DNA of 64,000 bases, taken from contig JAFVGK010000062.1 of NCBI GenBank assembly GCA_017475035.1, positions 1-64,000 of the forward strand, read 5' to 3'. The position numbers were made by a program, and so were the translations under genes. The first letter of the stretch is position 1, and each line of letters begins with the position of its first letter. The notes beneath the pieces are model-generated. The model made no database searches and had not been told where the DNA came from. It saw only the letters and a program-made list of their open reading frames with translations. Shown piece by piece: positions 51,906 through 60,138 of the stretch. The stretch comes from Blautia sp. Its GTDB lineage: Bacteria > Bacillota > Clostridia > Lachnospirales > Lachnospiraceae.

Positions 51906-53093
51906 ATGCTGTTTGGTATGACGTATTATCAGGTTTGCTTATATTTCATCCTGTACTCATTTCTGGGATGGTCAGTAGAAGTGGTATTTCATGCGATCAA
52001 GGTGCATCGGGTAATTAATCGGGGCTTTTTCAACGGACCGGTATGTCCTGTTTACGGATTCGGCGTCCTGGCTGTTTTTGCGGTGCTCAATACCGCAGAC
52101 AGAGCTTTGGAAAACTCAGAGACGGATTTAAATCTGTTTGTCCTGTATCTTATCGGAGTGGTTCTGGCTACCGGCGTAGAGCTGATCGGTGGAGCAGCGC
52201 TGGATAAATGTTTTCATGCCAGATGGTGGGATTACAGCGACAAAATATGCAATTTTCACGGTTATATCTGCCTTCAGTTCAGTCTGTTGTGGGGGCTTGG
52301 GATTGTGGCGGTTGTAAAGCTTGTGCATCCTTTTTTGACGAAGTATGTATCTGCCGGCTTTCCTCCGAGGATTGGCTGGTGGTTTCTTCTTGGAGCTTAC
52401 ATTTTATATCTGGCTGACCTCATTGTCTCCGTTTTGACAATACTGAAATTCAACAGAGATCTGAAGGAACTGGATGAAATAAGAAAATCTATGCGCACGG
52501 TCTCGGATTCCATGAGTATGGTTCTGGGAGAAGGAGCATTTTTAACGGAAGACCTCATGAAGGACAGTCATACAGCCGCGATGCTGAAAGAAAAAGCGCA
52601 GGGGGTAAGCGTAAAAGTATCCAGGGCAGGAAACGCAGCCGTAAGAATGGTAAAAGTACAGGAGCTGGTTTCTGTATTTTCAGATAAAGGAGAGCCGGAG
52701 CCTGATAAAACAATCGAAAATGTGAAGCCGAAACAAGAGGAAACCGAGATTTTGGAGAAGCAGACTCCTGCGCCGGTCGAGTATAAGAATACATTGGAGA
52801 CGAGAGTAGAGTATGAACAGAAAAAGCAGGCATTTATGGAGCGCAGCGGTGAAAAAATGACCGAAATCAAAGAAGGGATCGGCCGTCGTAAAGAGGTGCT
52901 GTTGGAAAAAAAAGAGCTGCTTCAGAGGAAGCTTGCCGGGCTGGAAGAAACCAGGGACGCATGGTACGCAAGATTTCTCGGGGCAGGCCATGCCTTCGCC
53001 CGTTTCATGCTCCGGAACCATCCGGATCTGAAACACATGCAATACCCGGAAGCCCTGACGGAACTGCTTGCGCGTCTGCGCGGCGAGTCATAA
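51906..53093 (+). CDS. ABC-transporter-permease-like membrane protein (CmpB family)
   Basis: The 395 residues carry an N-terminal membrane domain of about five or six helices matching the ABC_trans_CmpB family (putative ABC transporter permease): FILYSFLGWSVEVVFHAIKV, RGFFNGPVCPVYGFGV and WWDYSDKICNFHGYICLQFS. A long soluble, helical C-terminal tail from about residue 195 follows, ending HPDLKHMQYPEALTELLARL. No ATPase or binding protein gene is near, so transport is not shown. AGGAGG is nine bases before the ATG. A bidirectional terminator follows. Confidence 0.85.
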   Translation: MLFGMTYYQVCLYFILYSFLGWSVEVVFHAIKVHRVINRGFFNGPVCPVYGFGVLAVFAVLNTADRALENSETDLNLFVLYLIGVVLATGVELIGGAALDKCFHARWWDYSDKICNFHGYICLQFSLLWGLGIVAVVKLVHPFLTKYVSAGFPPRIGWWFLLGAYILYLADLIVSVLTILKFNRDLKELDEIRKSMRTVSDSMSMVLGEGAFLTEDLMKDSHTAAMLKEKAQGVSVKVSRAGNAAVRMVKVQELVSVFSDKGEPEPDKTIENVKPKQEETEILEKQTPAPVEYKNTLETRVEYEQKKQAFMERSGEKMTEIKEGIGRRKEVLLEKKELLQRKLAGLEETRDAWYARFLGAGHAFARFMLRNHPDLKHMQYPEALTELLARLRGES

Positions 53094-53200
53094 ATGTTTC
53101 GACCTGTGCGGTGACCGTAAGTATGCGGCGTTATGACCGGATTTATCCAGGCAGAACAGCACAGACTTTCGAGGCACCCACCAACGGAATCCGCAAAAAA

Positions 53201-53248
53201 GTTCCGCCCCCACAGCAGGCTTGCCTGCAGGGGGGCGGAACTTTTTTT
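53201..53248 (+). terminator. Terminator between CmpB-like and hicB genes, usable both ways
   Basis: GTTCCGCCCCC (53201-53211) pairs with GGGGGCGGAAC (53231-53241), followed by TTTTTTT. The AAAAAA before it would serve as the T run for the converging hicB transcript. Confidence 0.92.
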
Positions 53249-53324
53249 GCTCCGGAGTCATTCACAAGGAAGATGCTGTGATCAGAATCATGACAGACGG
53301 ATGCCTCTGAGGAAACCGGATCTT

Positions 53325-53603
53325 TTATTCATCCCACCCGTCGTAAAACCGAATGTTGATGGAAATATTTCTTGCTGTTTCTCCGGGAGCCAGGATAAGA
53401 TCCTCCAGGTCTGTTACGGGAGGAAGGGCAGGCTCGTCTTCGGAAAGCTCAAGGCTGATCCAGTCGTTGGCTGCCTCATTTGCCCGTTCGATCGCCTCGT
53501 CAAGGGTTTCTCCTTCGGCTTCGCACATAACCAGATCCGGAAAACGGGCGATGAAGCCGCCGCCGTCCTTAGGAGAGATGACAGCAGGATAAATGAATTT
53601 CAT
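53325..53603 (-). CDS. HicB-like protein without HicA partner
   Basis: The 92-residue protein has the HicB RNase-H-like fold: MKFIYPAVISPKDGGGFIAR, FPDLVMCEAEGETLDEAIER, ANEAANDWI. The C-terminus ETARNISINIRFYDGWDE contains no clear ribbon-helix-helix or HTH DNA-binding domain. No hicA gene (short dsRNA-binding toxin) lies next to it: fhs ends 28 bp upstream. It is probably an orphan that works as a HicB-fold regulator or is a remnant. AAGGAG is upstream of the ATG at 53603. It may be co-transcribed with fhs. Confidence 0.85.
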   Translation of the reverse strand: MKFIYPAVISPKDGGGFIARFPDLVMCEAEGETLDEAIERANEAANDWISLELSEDEPALPPVTDLEDLILAPGETARNISINIRFYDGWDE

Positions 53604-53631
53604 GGAAAGAAGCTCCTTTCAAAACCGACTG

Positions 53632-55317
53632 TTAAAACAGTCCGGTAATCCTTCCGTTTTCGTCTACGTCAATTCTTTCGGCGGCGGGTACCTTCGGGAG
53701 TCCCGGCATCGTCATGATTTCACCGGTCAAAGCGACGATGAAGCCCGCGCCTGCGGATACCTTCAGGTTACGCACCGTAATTTCAAAATCTGCAGGAGCC
53801 CCCAGCCTGGTCTGGTCATCCGTCAGGCTGTACTGGGTCTTGGCGACACAGATCGGGTAATTGGAAAAGCCAAGAGCCTTCAGTTCTTTTGCCTGCTTCT
53901 GCGCCTGCGCGGTCAGAACGGCACGGCTTCCGCCGTAAATCTTCTGTACGATCTGGTTCAGCTTGTCTTCGATGCTGCCTTCCAGCTCATAGGAATAAGA
54001 GAAATCATTCGGCTGATCGGCGAGCCGTATCACTTCTTCCGCCAGTGCCTTGCCGCCTTCTCCGCCTTTTGCCCAGACCTCGGAGAGCGCAACATTGACG
54101 CCAAGCTCGCGGCACTTCGCCTGCACAAGCTCAAGCTCTGCCGGCGTATCTGTCGGGAAGGCATTTACAGCGACGACACAGGGAAGCCGGAAGACATTCT
54201 TGATGTTGCTGACATGCCTGAGCAGGTTGGGAAGACCTTTTTCCAAAGCTTCCAGGTTTTCCTGGCTGAGATCGGCCCTGGGCACGCCGCCATTATATTT
54301 CAGTGCGCGTACAGTACAGACGATAACGACGGCGTTTGGCTTCAGGCCTGCCATACGGCATTTGATATCCAGGAACTTTTCAGCGCCGAGATCAGCGCCG
54401 AAGCCTGCCTCGGTAATCGTATAATCAGACAGCTTCAGAGCCATGCGGGTAGCGGTGACAGAATTGCAGCCATGGGCGATGTTCGCAAAAGGACCGCCGT
54501 GCACAATGGCAGGGGTATGCTCTAAGGTCTGAACCAGATTCGGCTTTAAGGCATCCTTTAAGAGAGCCGCCATAGCTCCTTCCGCATGGAGATCTCCGGC
54601 TGTGACCGGCTTTTGCTCGGAAGCCTTACCATAGGTATACCCGATGATTATGCGGGAAAGTCTTGCCTTCAGGTCCAGAATATCAGAAGCAAGGCACAGA
54701 ACAGCCATGATTTCCGAAGCGACGGTAATGTCATAGCCGTCTTCTCTCGGCGTGCCGTTGGTACGTCCGCCGAGACCGTCAATGACATTGCGAAGCTGTC
54801 TGTCGTTCATATCGACACAGCGCCGCCAGGTAATCTTCCGCGGATCAATATTCAGCTCATTCCCCTGGAAAATATGATTGTCAATCATAGCTGCCAGAAG
54901 ATTGTTTGCCGCGCCGATGGCATGAAAATCACCGGTGAAATGAAGGTTGATATCCTCCATCGGTACAACCTGGGAATAACCGCCGCCGGCGGCGCCGCCC
55001 TTGATGCCGAAGACCGGGCCTAAGGAAGGCTCGCGCAGAGCCACACAGACCTTCTTGCCGAGTCTCTGCATCGCATCTCCCAGGCCGACTGTCGTTGTGG
55101 TTTTTCCTTCTCCTGCAGGCGTAGGATTGATTGCTGTCACAAGAACGAGCTTACCGTCCGGGCGGTCCGTTTCCTTTAAAAGATTATAGTCGATCTTTGC
55201 TTTGTATTTTCCGTATTGTTCCAGATATCTGTCGTCAATACCTGCTTTTTCAGCGATTCGGGTGATTGGCAGCAGTTCGGTTTCCTGTGCGATTTCGATA
55301 TCGGATTTAAATCCCAT
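53632..55317 (-). CDS. fhs: Formate-tetrahydrofolate ligase
   Basis: Makes 10-formyl-THF from formate, THF and ATP, feeding purine synthesis and the methyl branch of acetogenesis. The 561 residues have the P-loop [20 protein letters not shown], the [20 protein letters not shown] segment and [20 protein letters not shown]. Length is normal (~556-560). I start at [11 protein letters not shown] (55317) because GGGAGGAG, part of an R3 repeat, is seven to eight bases upstream. A promoter lies at 55572-55601 and a probable ZTP riboswitch at 55431-55560. Confidence 0.96.
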   Translation of the reverse strand: MGFKSDIEIAQETELLPITRIAEKAGIDDRYLEQYGKYKAKIDYNLLKETDRPDGKLVLVTAINPTPAGEGKTTTTVGLGDAMQRLGKKVCVALREPSLGPVFGIKGGAAGGGYSQVVPMEDINLHFTGDFHAIGAANNLLAAMIDNHIFQGNELNIDPRKITWRRCVDMNDRQLRNVIDGLGGRTNGTPREDGYDITVASEIMAVLCLASDILDLKARLSRIIIGYTYGKASEQKPVTAGDLHAEGAMAALLKDALKPNLVQTLEHTPAIVHGGPFANIAHGCNSVTATRMALKLSDYTITEAGFGADLGAEKFLDIKCRMAGLKPNAVVIVCTVRALKYNGGVPRADLSQENLEALEKGLPNLLRHVSNIKNVFRLPCVVAVNAFPTDTPAELELVQAKCRELGVNVALSEVWAKGGEGGKALAEEVIRLADQPNDFSYSYELEGSIEDKLNQIVQKIYGGSRAVLTAQAQKQAKELKALGFSNYPICVAKTQYSLTDDQTRLGAPADFEITVRNLKVSAGAGFIVALTGEIMTMPGLPKVPAAERIDVDENGRITGLF

Positions 55318-55321
55318 GAAC

Positions 55322-55400
55322 ACTCTCCTCCCAAAATGAAGTTTTGAACGTTGACTCAATGGCCACGGATGACTATTTTGCAGTCACGCCTGCAAAAAAA
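55322..55400 (-). repeat. R3 dispersed repeat in the fhs leader
   Basis: On the minus strand it reads CAAAATAGTCATCCGTGGCC, ATTGAGTCAACGTTCAAAAC, then TTCATTTTGGGAGGAG. This is the same right half as 12840-12912 and 48620-48687. It supplies the fhs ribosome site and lies between the riboswitch terminator and the start codon. Confidence 0.8.
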
Positions 55401-55430
55401 CGCAGCCGTGGGCAAAATATGTCTCCTTTG

Positions 55431-55560
55431 ATAAAAAAAGAGCAGCATTTGAAATGGTGCAGCGCACACTCAAATACTGCCCAGACGGTCGGCTTTGAAC
55501 GAAACCTGCAAATACCCTGCGGTTATCCGCTTTCTCCGTCAGCATCTGCAAGTTCATTTA
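55431..55560 (-). promoter_or_regulatory. Probable ZTP (pfl) riboswitch of fhs with terminator
   Basis: In the minus-strand leader, GCAGAT (55549-55544) pairs with ATTTGC (55513-55508), enclosing TGACGGAG and a GCGG-ATAA-CCGC hairpin. After a linker comes CCGTCTGGGCA (55488-55478), the counterpart of the conserved pfl segment CCGCCTGGGCA. Its CCGTC can form the expected pseudoknot with GACGG (55540-55536). The next arm, GCAGTATTTGA, pairs with TCAAATGCTGC and is followed by TTTTTTT: a terminator overlapping the conserved segment. ZTP riboswitches commonly control fhs. Purine/folate shortage would then switch fhs on. Confidence 0.75.
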
Positions 55561-55571
55561 TTTGTCTGCTC

Positions 55572-55601
55572 AATATAGCATAAATAATCTCTTTTTGTCA
55601 A
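55572..55601 (-). promoter_or_regulatory. Promoter of fhs
   Basis: On the minus strand TTGACA (55601-55596), an 18-bp spacer and TATATT (55577-55572). The start point is about 245 nt before the fhs start, just ahead of the riboswitch. Confidence 0.8.
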
Positions 55602-55622
55602 TTCGGTAATCTCATGTATTTC

Positions 55623-55651
55623 TTGCAATCATCCATAAGAAACGTTATAAT
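55623..55651 (+). promoter_or_regulatory. Promoter of the FGGY kinase gene
   Basis: TTGCAA (55623-55628), a 17-bp spacer and TATAAT (55646-55651), back to back with the fhs promoter. The leader is ~105 nt. Confidence 0.75.
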
Positions 55652-55763
55652 ATATAACAGCAGAAATTGACAAAGAAAAGGGTTTTCCTGTCAAAACTGA
55701 CATGAGGAAACAGTTTTCGCCTCTGAAGCAGATAACACAAAAGAATTTACGAAAGGGGAAAGA

Positions 55764-57362
55764 ATGGACGCAAAAGAAAAGATATTATCCGGACAGACAG
55801 CATTAGGGATTGAATTCGGCTCAACCAGGATCAAGGCAGTGTTGATTGACCTGGACGGAAACGTGCTGGCTATCGGTGTCTACGACTGGGAAAATTCCCT
55901 TGTCAATGGCGTATGGACCTATAGCCTGGAGGAGATTGACCGGGGCGTGAAGGGATGCTATGGCTCCCTTCGCAAAGAGGTCGAGGAAAAGTATGGCGTA
56001 ACCCTGTCCACGACCGGCTCCATCGGTATCAGCGCGATGATGCATGGTTATATTGCCCAGGATAAGGATGATGTGCTTCTTGCGCCGTTCCAGACCTGGA
56101 GAAATACGAACACGCAGGAATCGGCAGATATCCTTACGGAGCTGTTTGATTTCAACATTCCGCTTCGCTGGAGCATTGCGCATCTGTATCAGCGGATTCT
56201 GGACAAGGAAGAGCATGTAAACCATCTTGCGTATGTGGCGACTCTTTCCGCCTATATGCATCGCAAGCTGACAGGAAAACATGTCATCGGGATCGGTGAC
56301 GCGTCGGGCATGTTCCCCATCGATTCCGAAAAACTGGATTACGACCAGAGAATGGTTGAACAGTTTGAAGAGCTGATCAAGGATAAAGGATATGCCTGGA
56401 AGCTGAGAGAGATCTTCCCGAAGGTTCTGGTTGCGGGAGATGACGCCGGTTCTCTGACAGAAGAAGGCGCCGCTTACCTTGATGAAACCGGTAATCTGAA
56501 AGCAGGGATTCCTTTCTGCGCACCGGAAGGAGATGCCGGTACAGGCATGGTGGCAACCAATTCCGTCGGCCCCCGCACGGGCAATGTTTCCGCCGGCACG
56601 AGCACATTTGCGATGCTGGTTATGGAGAAATCACTTTCCAGGATGTACCGTGAGATTGACATGGTAACGACCCCGTCAGGATATCCGGTTGCCATGTCCC
56701 ACGCAAATAACGGTACGTCGGATCTGAACGCCTGGGTGAAGCTCTTTGCGGAATACTCCGAGCTGATGGGCCAGCCGGTCGATATCGGCAGGATATATGA
56801 AGCTCTCTATACCAACAGCCTGGACGGAGATCCGGACTGCGGCGGATTATTGGCCTATGGATACTATTCCGGAGAGAATATTACCATGATCAATGAAGGC
56901 CGTCTGGCATTCCTGCGTACGCCGAACAGCAAATTCAATTTAAAGAACTTTATGAGAGTGAACCTCTTCACTTCCCTTGGGGCGGTTAAGATGGGCATGG
57001 ACATCCTGATGAAGGATGAAAAGATGAAAGTGGACCGTATCATGGGCCACGGCGGATTCTTCAAGACCAAGGGCGTCGGCCAGAGGTATCTTGCGGCTGC
57101 GGTAAATGCGCCTGTCACGGTAATGGATACGGCAAGCGAGGGCGGAGCCTGGGGTATTGCTCTTCTGGCAGCATTTTTGCTGAGAGAAGACAAAGCCCAG
57201 ACACTGGAGGATTATCTGGAGAAAAAGATCTTCTCGAACCTTTCCGGCAGCACCATTGCTCCGACCCAGGAAGAAGTGGATGGCTTTGAGGATTTCATGG
57301 TTCGCTATAAAGCCGGCCTTGAGATTGAAAAGAAAGCAATCGAAGTGATGGACTGGGAATAA
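55764..57362 (+). CDS. FGGY family carbohydrate kinase
   Basis: The 532-residue sugar kinase has the ASKHA fold: N-terminal ALGIEFGSTRIKAVLIDLDG (phosphate 1), the hinge/adenosine region GNVSAGTSTFAMLV, and the C-terminal VDRIMGHGGFFKTKGVGQRY then NAPVTVMDTASEGGAWGIAL (FGGY-C). It is close in layout to ribulokinase/xylulokinase-like enzymes, but the substrate cannot be fixed: no isomerase, epimerase or transporter gene is adjacent. AAAGGGG precedes the ATG by seven bases. It has its own promoter and terminator. Confidence 0.92.
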   Translation: MDAKEKILSGQTALGIEFGSTRIKAVLIDLDGNVLAIGVYDWENSLVNGVWTYSLEEIDRGVKGCYGSLRKEVEEKYGVTLSTTGSIGISAMMHGYIAQDKDDVLLAPFQTWRNTNTQESADILTELFDFNIPLRWSIAHLYQRILDKEEHVNHLAYVATLSAYMHRKLTGKHVIGIGDASGMFPIDSEKLDYDQRMVEQFEELIKDKGYAWKLREIFPKVLVAGDDAGSLTEEGAAYLDETGNLKAGIPFCAPEGDAGTGMVATNSVGPRTGNVSAGTSTFAMLVMEKSLSRMYREIDMVTTPSGYPVAMSHANNGTSDLNAWVKLFAEYSELMGQPVDIGRIYEALYTNSLDGDPDCGGLLAYGYYSGENITMINEGRLAFLRTPNSKFNLKNFMRVNLFTSLGAVKMGMDILMKDEKMKVDRIMGHGGFFKTKGVGQRYLAAAVNAPVTVMDTASEGGAWGIALLAAFLLREDKAQTLEDYLEKKIFSNLSGSTIAPTQEEVDGFEDFMVRYKAGLEIEKKAIEVMDWE

Positions 57363-57428
57363 AAACGGGCCGTGCAGGAACGTTGCTGAGTGAAAACACC
57401 CGGACAAAAATAAGAGAATAAAATGATA

Positions 57429-57469
57429 AAAAAGAGACAGAGCATTTATTGTGCACTGTCTCTTTTTTT
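57429..57469 (+). terminator. Terminator of the FGGY kinase gene
   Basis: AAAAAAGAGACAG pairs with CTGTCTCTTTTTTT around a 15-nt loop (stem 57431-57465), with the T run as part of and after the 3' arm. Confidence 0.88.
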
Positions 57470-57492
57470 ATGGCAGGAACGATGTAATGATA

Positions 57493-57710
57493 TGATTCAG
57501 GCGACAAAAGGTCATGCAAAAATGAGCTCGCTCATTTTTGCATGAGATTGGGTCGCCCACAGACACGAGGAAGTAGCCATTTTGCACTATTTACACTTGA
57601 TTTCGCAAATCTTTCTGTGCAAAATGAGCGAATTCCGAGTGGCTGTAGGATCGCGAGAGCAGCTCCGCTGCGAAGCGATCCGTAGAATCAGGCTTTTGTC
57701 GATGCAATCA
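57493..57710. repeat. MITE-like M element, longest copy
   Basis: It starts TGATTCAGGCGACAAAAGG and ends GCTTTTGTCGATGCAATCA, imperfect inverted ends. Inside, TCATGCAAAAATGAGC (57512-57527) pairs with 57530-57545, enclosed by GGCGAC/GTCGCC. A second part holds GCAAAATGAGCG and GAGCAGCTCCGCTGCGAAGC. TGATA flanks both sides (57488-57492 and 57711-57715), a possible 5-bp target duplication. It lies between the FGGY kinase and secreted protein genes. Confidence 0.75.
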
Positions 57711-57879
57711 TGATATATTACGCCTGTCGGCGAACGCCGCCCTGTTGCTCTGTTTGCGCAACTGCCCGAAATCAGTTCGAACAGAGTAAGAGAACGGCTC
57801 AAAACGAAGGCAGGAGACAGGAATAATTCCTGCCTCCTGCCCGATTATCAACGAAAAATCAGTTTACAGAGCAAAGGAA

Positions 57880-59448
57880 TCAGGCAGCATCGTCGCCTGC
57901 ATAAGCCTCTTCTCCCATCATCATGCCTAAGATTCCATTGATGAAGTCTTCCGGTACCCCTGCATCGAGGAGGGACTGGATAATGGCTCCGATATCAATG
58001 CTGCTCATGTATTCTGCCATTGCCTCTCCGTCAATCATATCCAGAGCCGGCTCAGCGGAAGCAATATCAAGAACTTCCGCGCCATCACCATAACCGGCGG
58101 TCATGGTTACAGTGGCAAGAGGAGCTCCGTTACTGTCAAGTGTCAATGCGATGGTGCCGCCATAAACATTGCTGGTATTAACATTAACCGTCAGGCCGAA
58201 AGCTGAGAAGAATGCCATTTCCTCATCATCTGATGCGAGAGTGATGCGGTATGTACCGATGAAGCTTCCTTCTTCTGCGGCGGCGGCATCATAATTGATG
58301 ACTTCGATATTTGCAATGGGCTCGTCTCCTGCACAGAGAAGATAATTGCCGGAAAGAAGGCCGTCTGTGATTTCGCCTTTTCCGTCAAGGATAAAGTCGC
58401 TCTCACCAACCTCAAGGTGCAGGGCAGACTGGTTGTCCGCGCTCGGAACAAAGCAGCTCATGAAGACTTCTTCCTCTCCATAAGAGGTTATGGCGGACTG
58501 GCTGCCGATTACCTCGTCGTCATCATTGACATAGAGACGGCAGATGACATATTCTTCGCTTTCCGGATCGGGAGCCTCTTCAGCGAGGTCATTAAGGAGT
58601 TTATCTATAGCTGCAACAAATTCGGCATAGGACTCTTCTGCATTGTCTCCGCCATAGGAAAGAAGGATATCTTTAATATCCGCATCATCCTTTGCAGTCT
58701 TGAGAACGTCGGTAACTATATTATATGCAGCAATCTCTGTGAGTTTGCCGGTAACCATCGTGGCGTTTTCGGTGATGTCACCTGCTGTAACAACAGCTTC
58801 TTCAGCGCCGAGATCTTCGAAAGAGTCAAGAACCATGGATGCATAGCGATCCATGATTCCGGTGATAGCCTCAGAGGAAAGCGGATTCTGCAGGAAAGAG
58901 AACAACGATTTCATCATAAAGTTGTACATTTCCGGAGTGAAAGGAATCTCTTCGGCGGCGGCAGGATCCTCTGCCAGAGCTGTTTCCATGATCTGCGTAT
59001 AGTTTCCTTTTAAATAAGTGGGAGAAATCTGCGGAACCTGTACCAGCATATCCATGGTATCAATATCCATCTGGAACAGCATGGAAAGAATCGTCGCGCC
59101 GTTGATCAGAAGATCCATCTTGCCGGCTTCGCTGAAATCAGCAATTGTAGCATCCATACTAAGCGTTGCGCCATTCAGCCAGGAAAGATCCATTGGAGCA
59201 ACAAGGCCTAAAAAAGCTTTTCCGGAGTCTTCTAAGGATACGTCAAGCGTAGCATTGACACCCTTCATTGCTTCCTCGTAAGAGCCGACTCCTGCGTCAT
59301 AGACTTCTGCGTACTGATCCAGACTCTCCTGAAGGCCTTTGTGTGCTGCGTCCTGAAATCCTGCAGGCGCGGCGGAAGCCGGAGCTGCAAGAGCGCTGAT
59401 GCTGATGGCAACAGCTGTGCTGATGGCCAGAAAACGTTTGTTTTTCAT
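57880..59448 (-). CDS. Secreted protein of unknown function
   Basis: The 522 residues begin with a clear signal peptide (MKNKRFLAISTAVAISISAL, cleavage after APASA). The mature protein is strongly acidic and rich in Ala, Asp, Glu and Met, with alternating helical and beta segments. Repeated motifs such as MDLSWLNGATLSMDATIADF and IALTLDSNGAPLATVTMTAG suggest a beta-rich scaffold like that of LolA/LppX-type proteins, but this is only an impression. No sorting signal or catalytic motif is seen. GGAGGG is seven bases before the ATG at 59448. I do not recognise the family. Confidence 0.8.
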   Translation of the reverse strand: MKNKRFLAISTAVAISISALAAPASAAPAGFQDAAHKGLQESLDQYAEVYDAGVGSYEEAMKGVNATLDVSLEDSGKAFLGLVAPMDLSWLNGATLSMDATIADFSEAGKMDLLINGATILSMLFQMDIDTMDMLVQVPQISPTYLKGNYTQIMETALAEDPAAAEEIPFTPEMYNFMMKSLFSFLQNPLSSEAITGIMDRYASMVLDSFEDLGAEEAVVTAGDITENATMVTGKLTEIAAYNIVTDVLKTAKDDADIKDILLSYGGDNAEESYAEFVAAIDKLLNDLAEEAPDPESEEYVICRLYVNDDDEVIGSQSAITSYGEEEVFMSCFVPSADNQSALHLEVGESDFILDGKGEITDGLLSGNYLLCAGDEPIANIEVINYDAAAAEEGSFIGTYRITLASDDEEMAFFSAFGLTVNVNTSNVYGGTIALTLDSNGAPLATVTMTAGYGDGAEVLDIASAEPALDMIDGEAMAEYMSSIDIGAIIQSLLDAGVPEDFINGILGMMMGEEAYAGDDAA

Positions 59449-60138
59449 CTGGTAACCCTCCTTCTTTGAAAAAACAACATGGTTGCAGCAGTTTAAAAGT
59501 TGAAACAACATGTTTTTTCATCGCAGAATCTTTGAAAAGACACATGTTTCTAAGCGGTATCATATCATAGTAATTGTCAAAATGCTAGTACAAACAAAAA
59601 GCTTCGTGATGCAATTTGTTAAAACACACTGTAATCAATCCCGTATCCTTTGTATGATACTTAACTGCTGTATTAGACAAGTAATACAATAATACAAAAG
59701 ATATCTTTTGTCAAGCTTTATTTATATGAAAAAACAAGTTCATGGTTACAGTTCATGGGTTGTACTTGCAAGAGGAGGAAAAGTATAGTAAAGTAGGGAA
59801 AACCATCAACCGATGACTTCCATGCTTTGACAACAGTCTGTCGGGATGTTTACCTTGCAGAATAATTACAAATTTTTTACAAAATTATGACTTCTCGGGG
59901 AAGGCAGGCAGATCAATTTCCTGTTGTAAGACGAAGCAGAAAGAACCATGTATTTTAGATGTGATAAAAAATGAAATGCCCGACAGGGGAGCTGCCGGAC
60001 ATTTCGAGGGGAGTATAAATAATTAAATAAGGGGTCTAAGTAAGAAGGAAATATGAAGGGTAAATCCTTCTTACGAAAATAGATGATAACACAAGCTGAA
60101 TAGAAATGCAACAGAAATTTCACATTTGAGGCATAAAA
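59449..60138. other. Long gap with palindromes, no gene seen
   Basis: Contains a perfect 18-bp palindrome ACAAAAGATATCTTTTGT (59694-59711), a hairpin of GAAATG-CCG-CAG with CTG-CGG-CATTTC (about 59969-60007), and GTAAGAAGGA (60040-60049) pairing with TCCTTCTTAC (60065-60074). Base composition is AT-rich. These may be regulatory sites of the flanking divergent genes or an untranslated RNA. Confidence 0.45.
59564..59593 (-). promoter_or_regulatory. Possible promoter of the secreted protein gene
   Basis: On the minus strand TTGTAC (59593-59588), an 18-bp spacer and TATGAT (59569-59564), about 115 bp before the start codon. It is a moderate match only. Confidence 0.4.

Noticed and set aside
53593-54525. 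Long open frame opposite fhs, and similar long antisense frames opposite ilvA, pta, ackA and smc
   Set aside because: They are reverse-strand shadows of well-supported genes and have no independent ribosome sites or family features.
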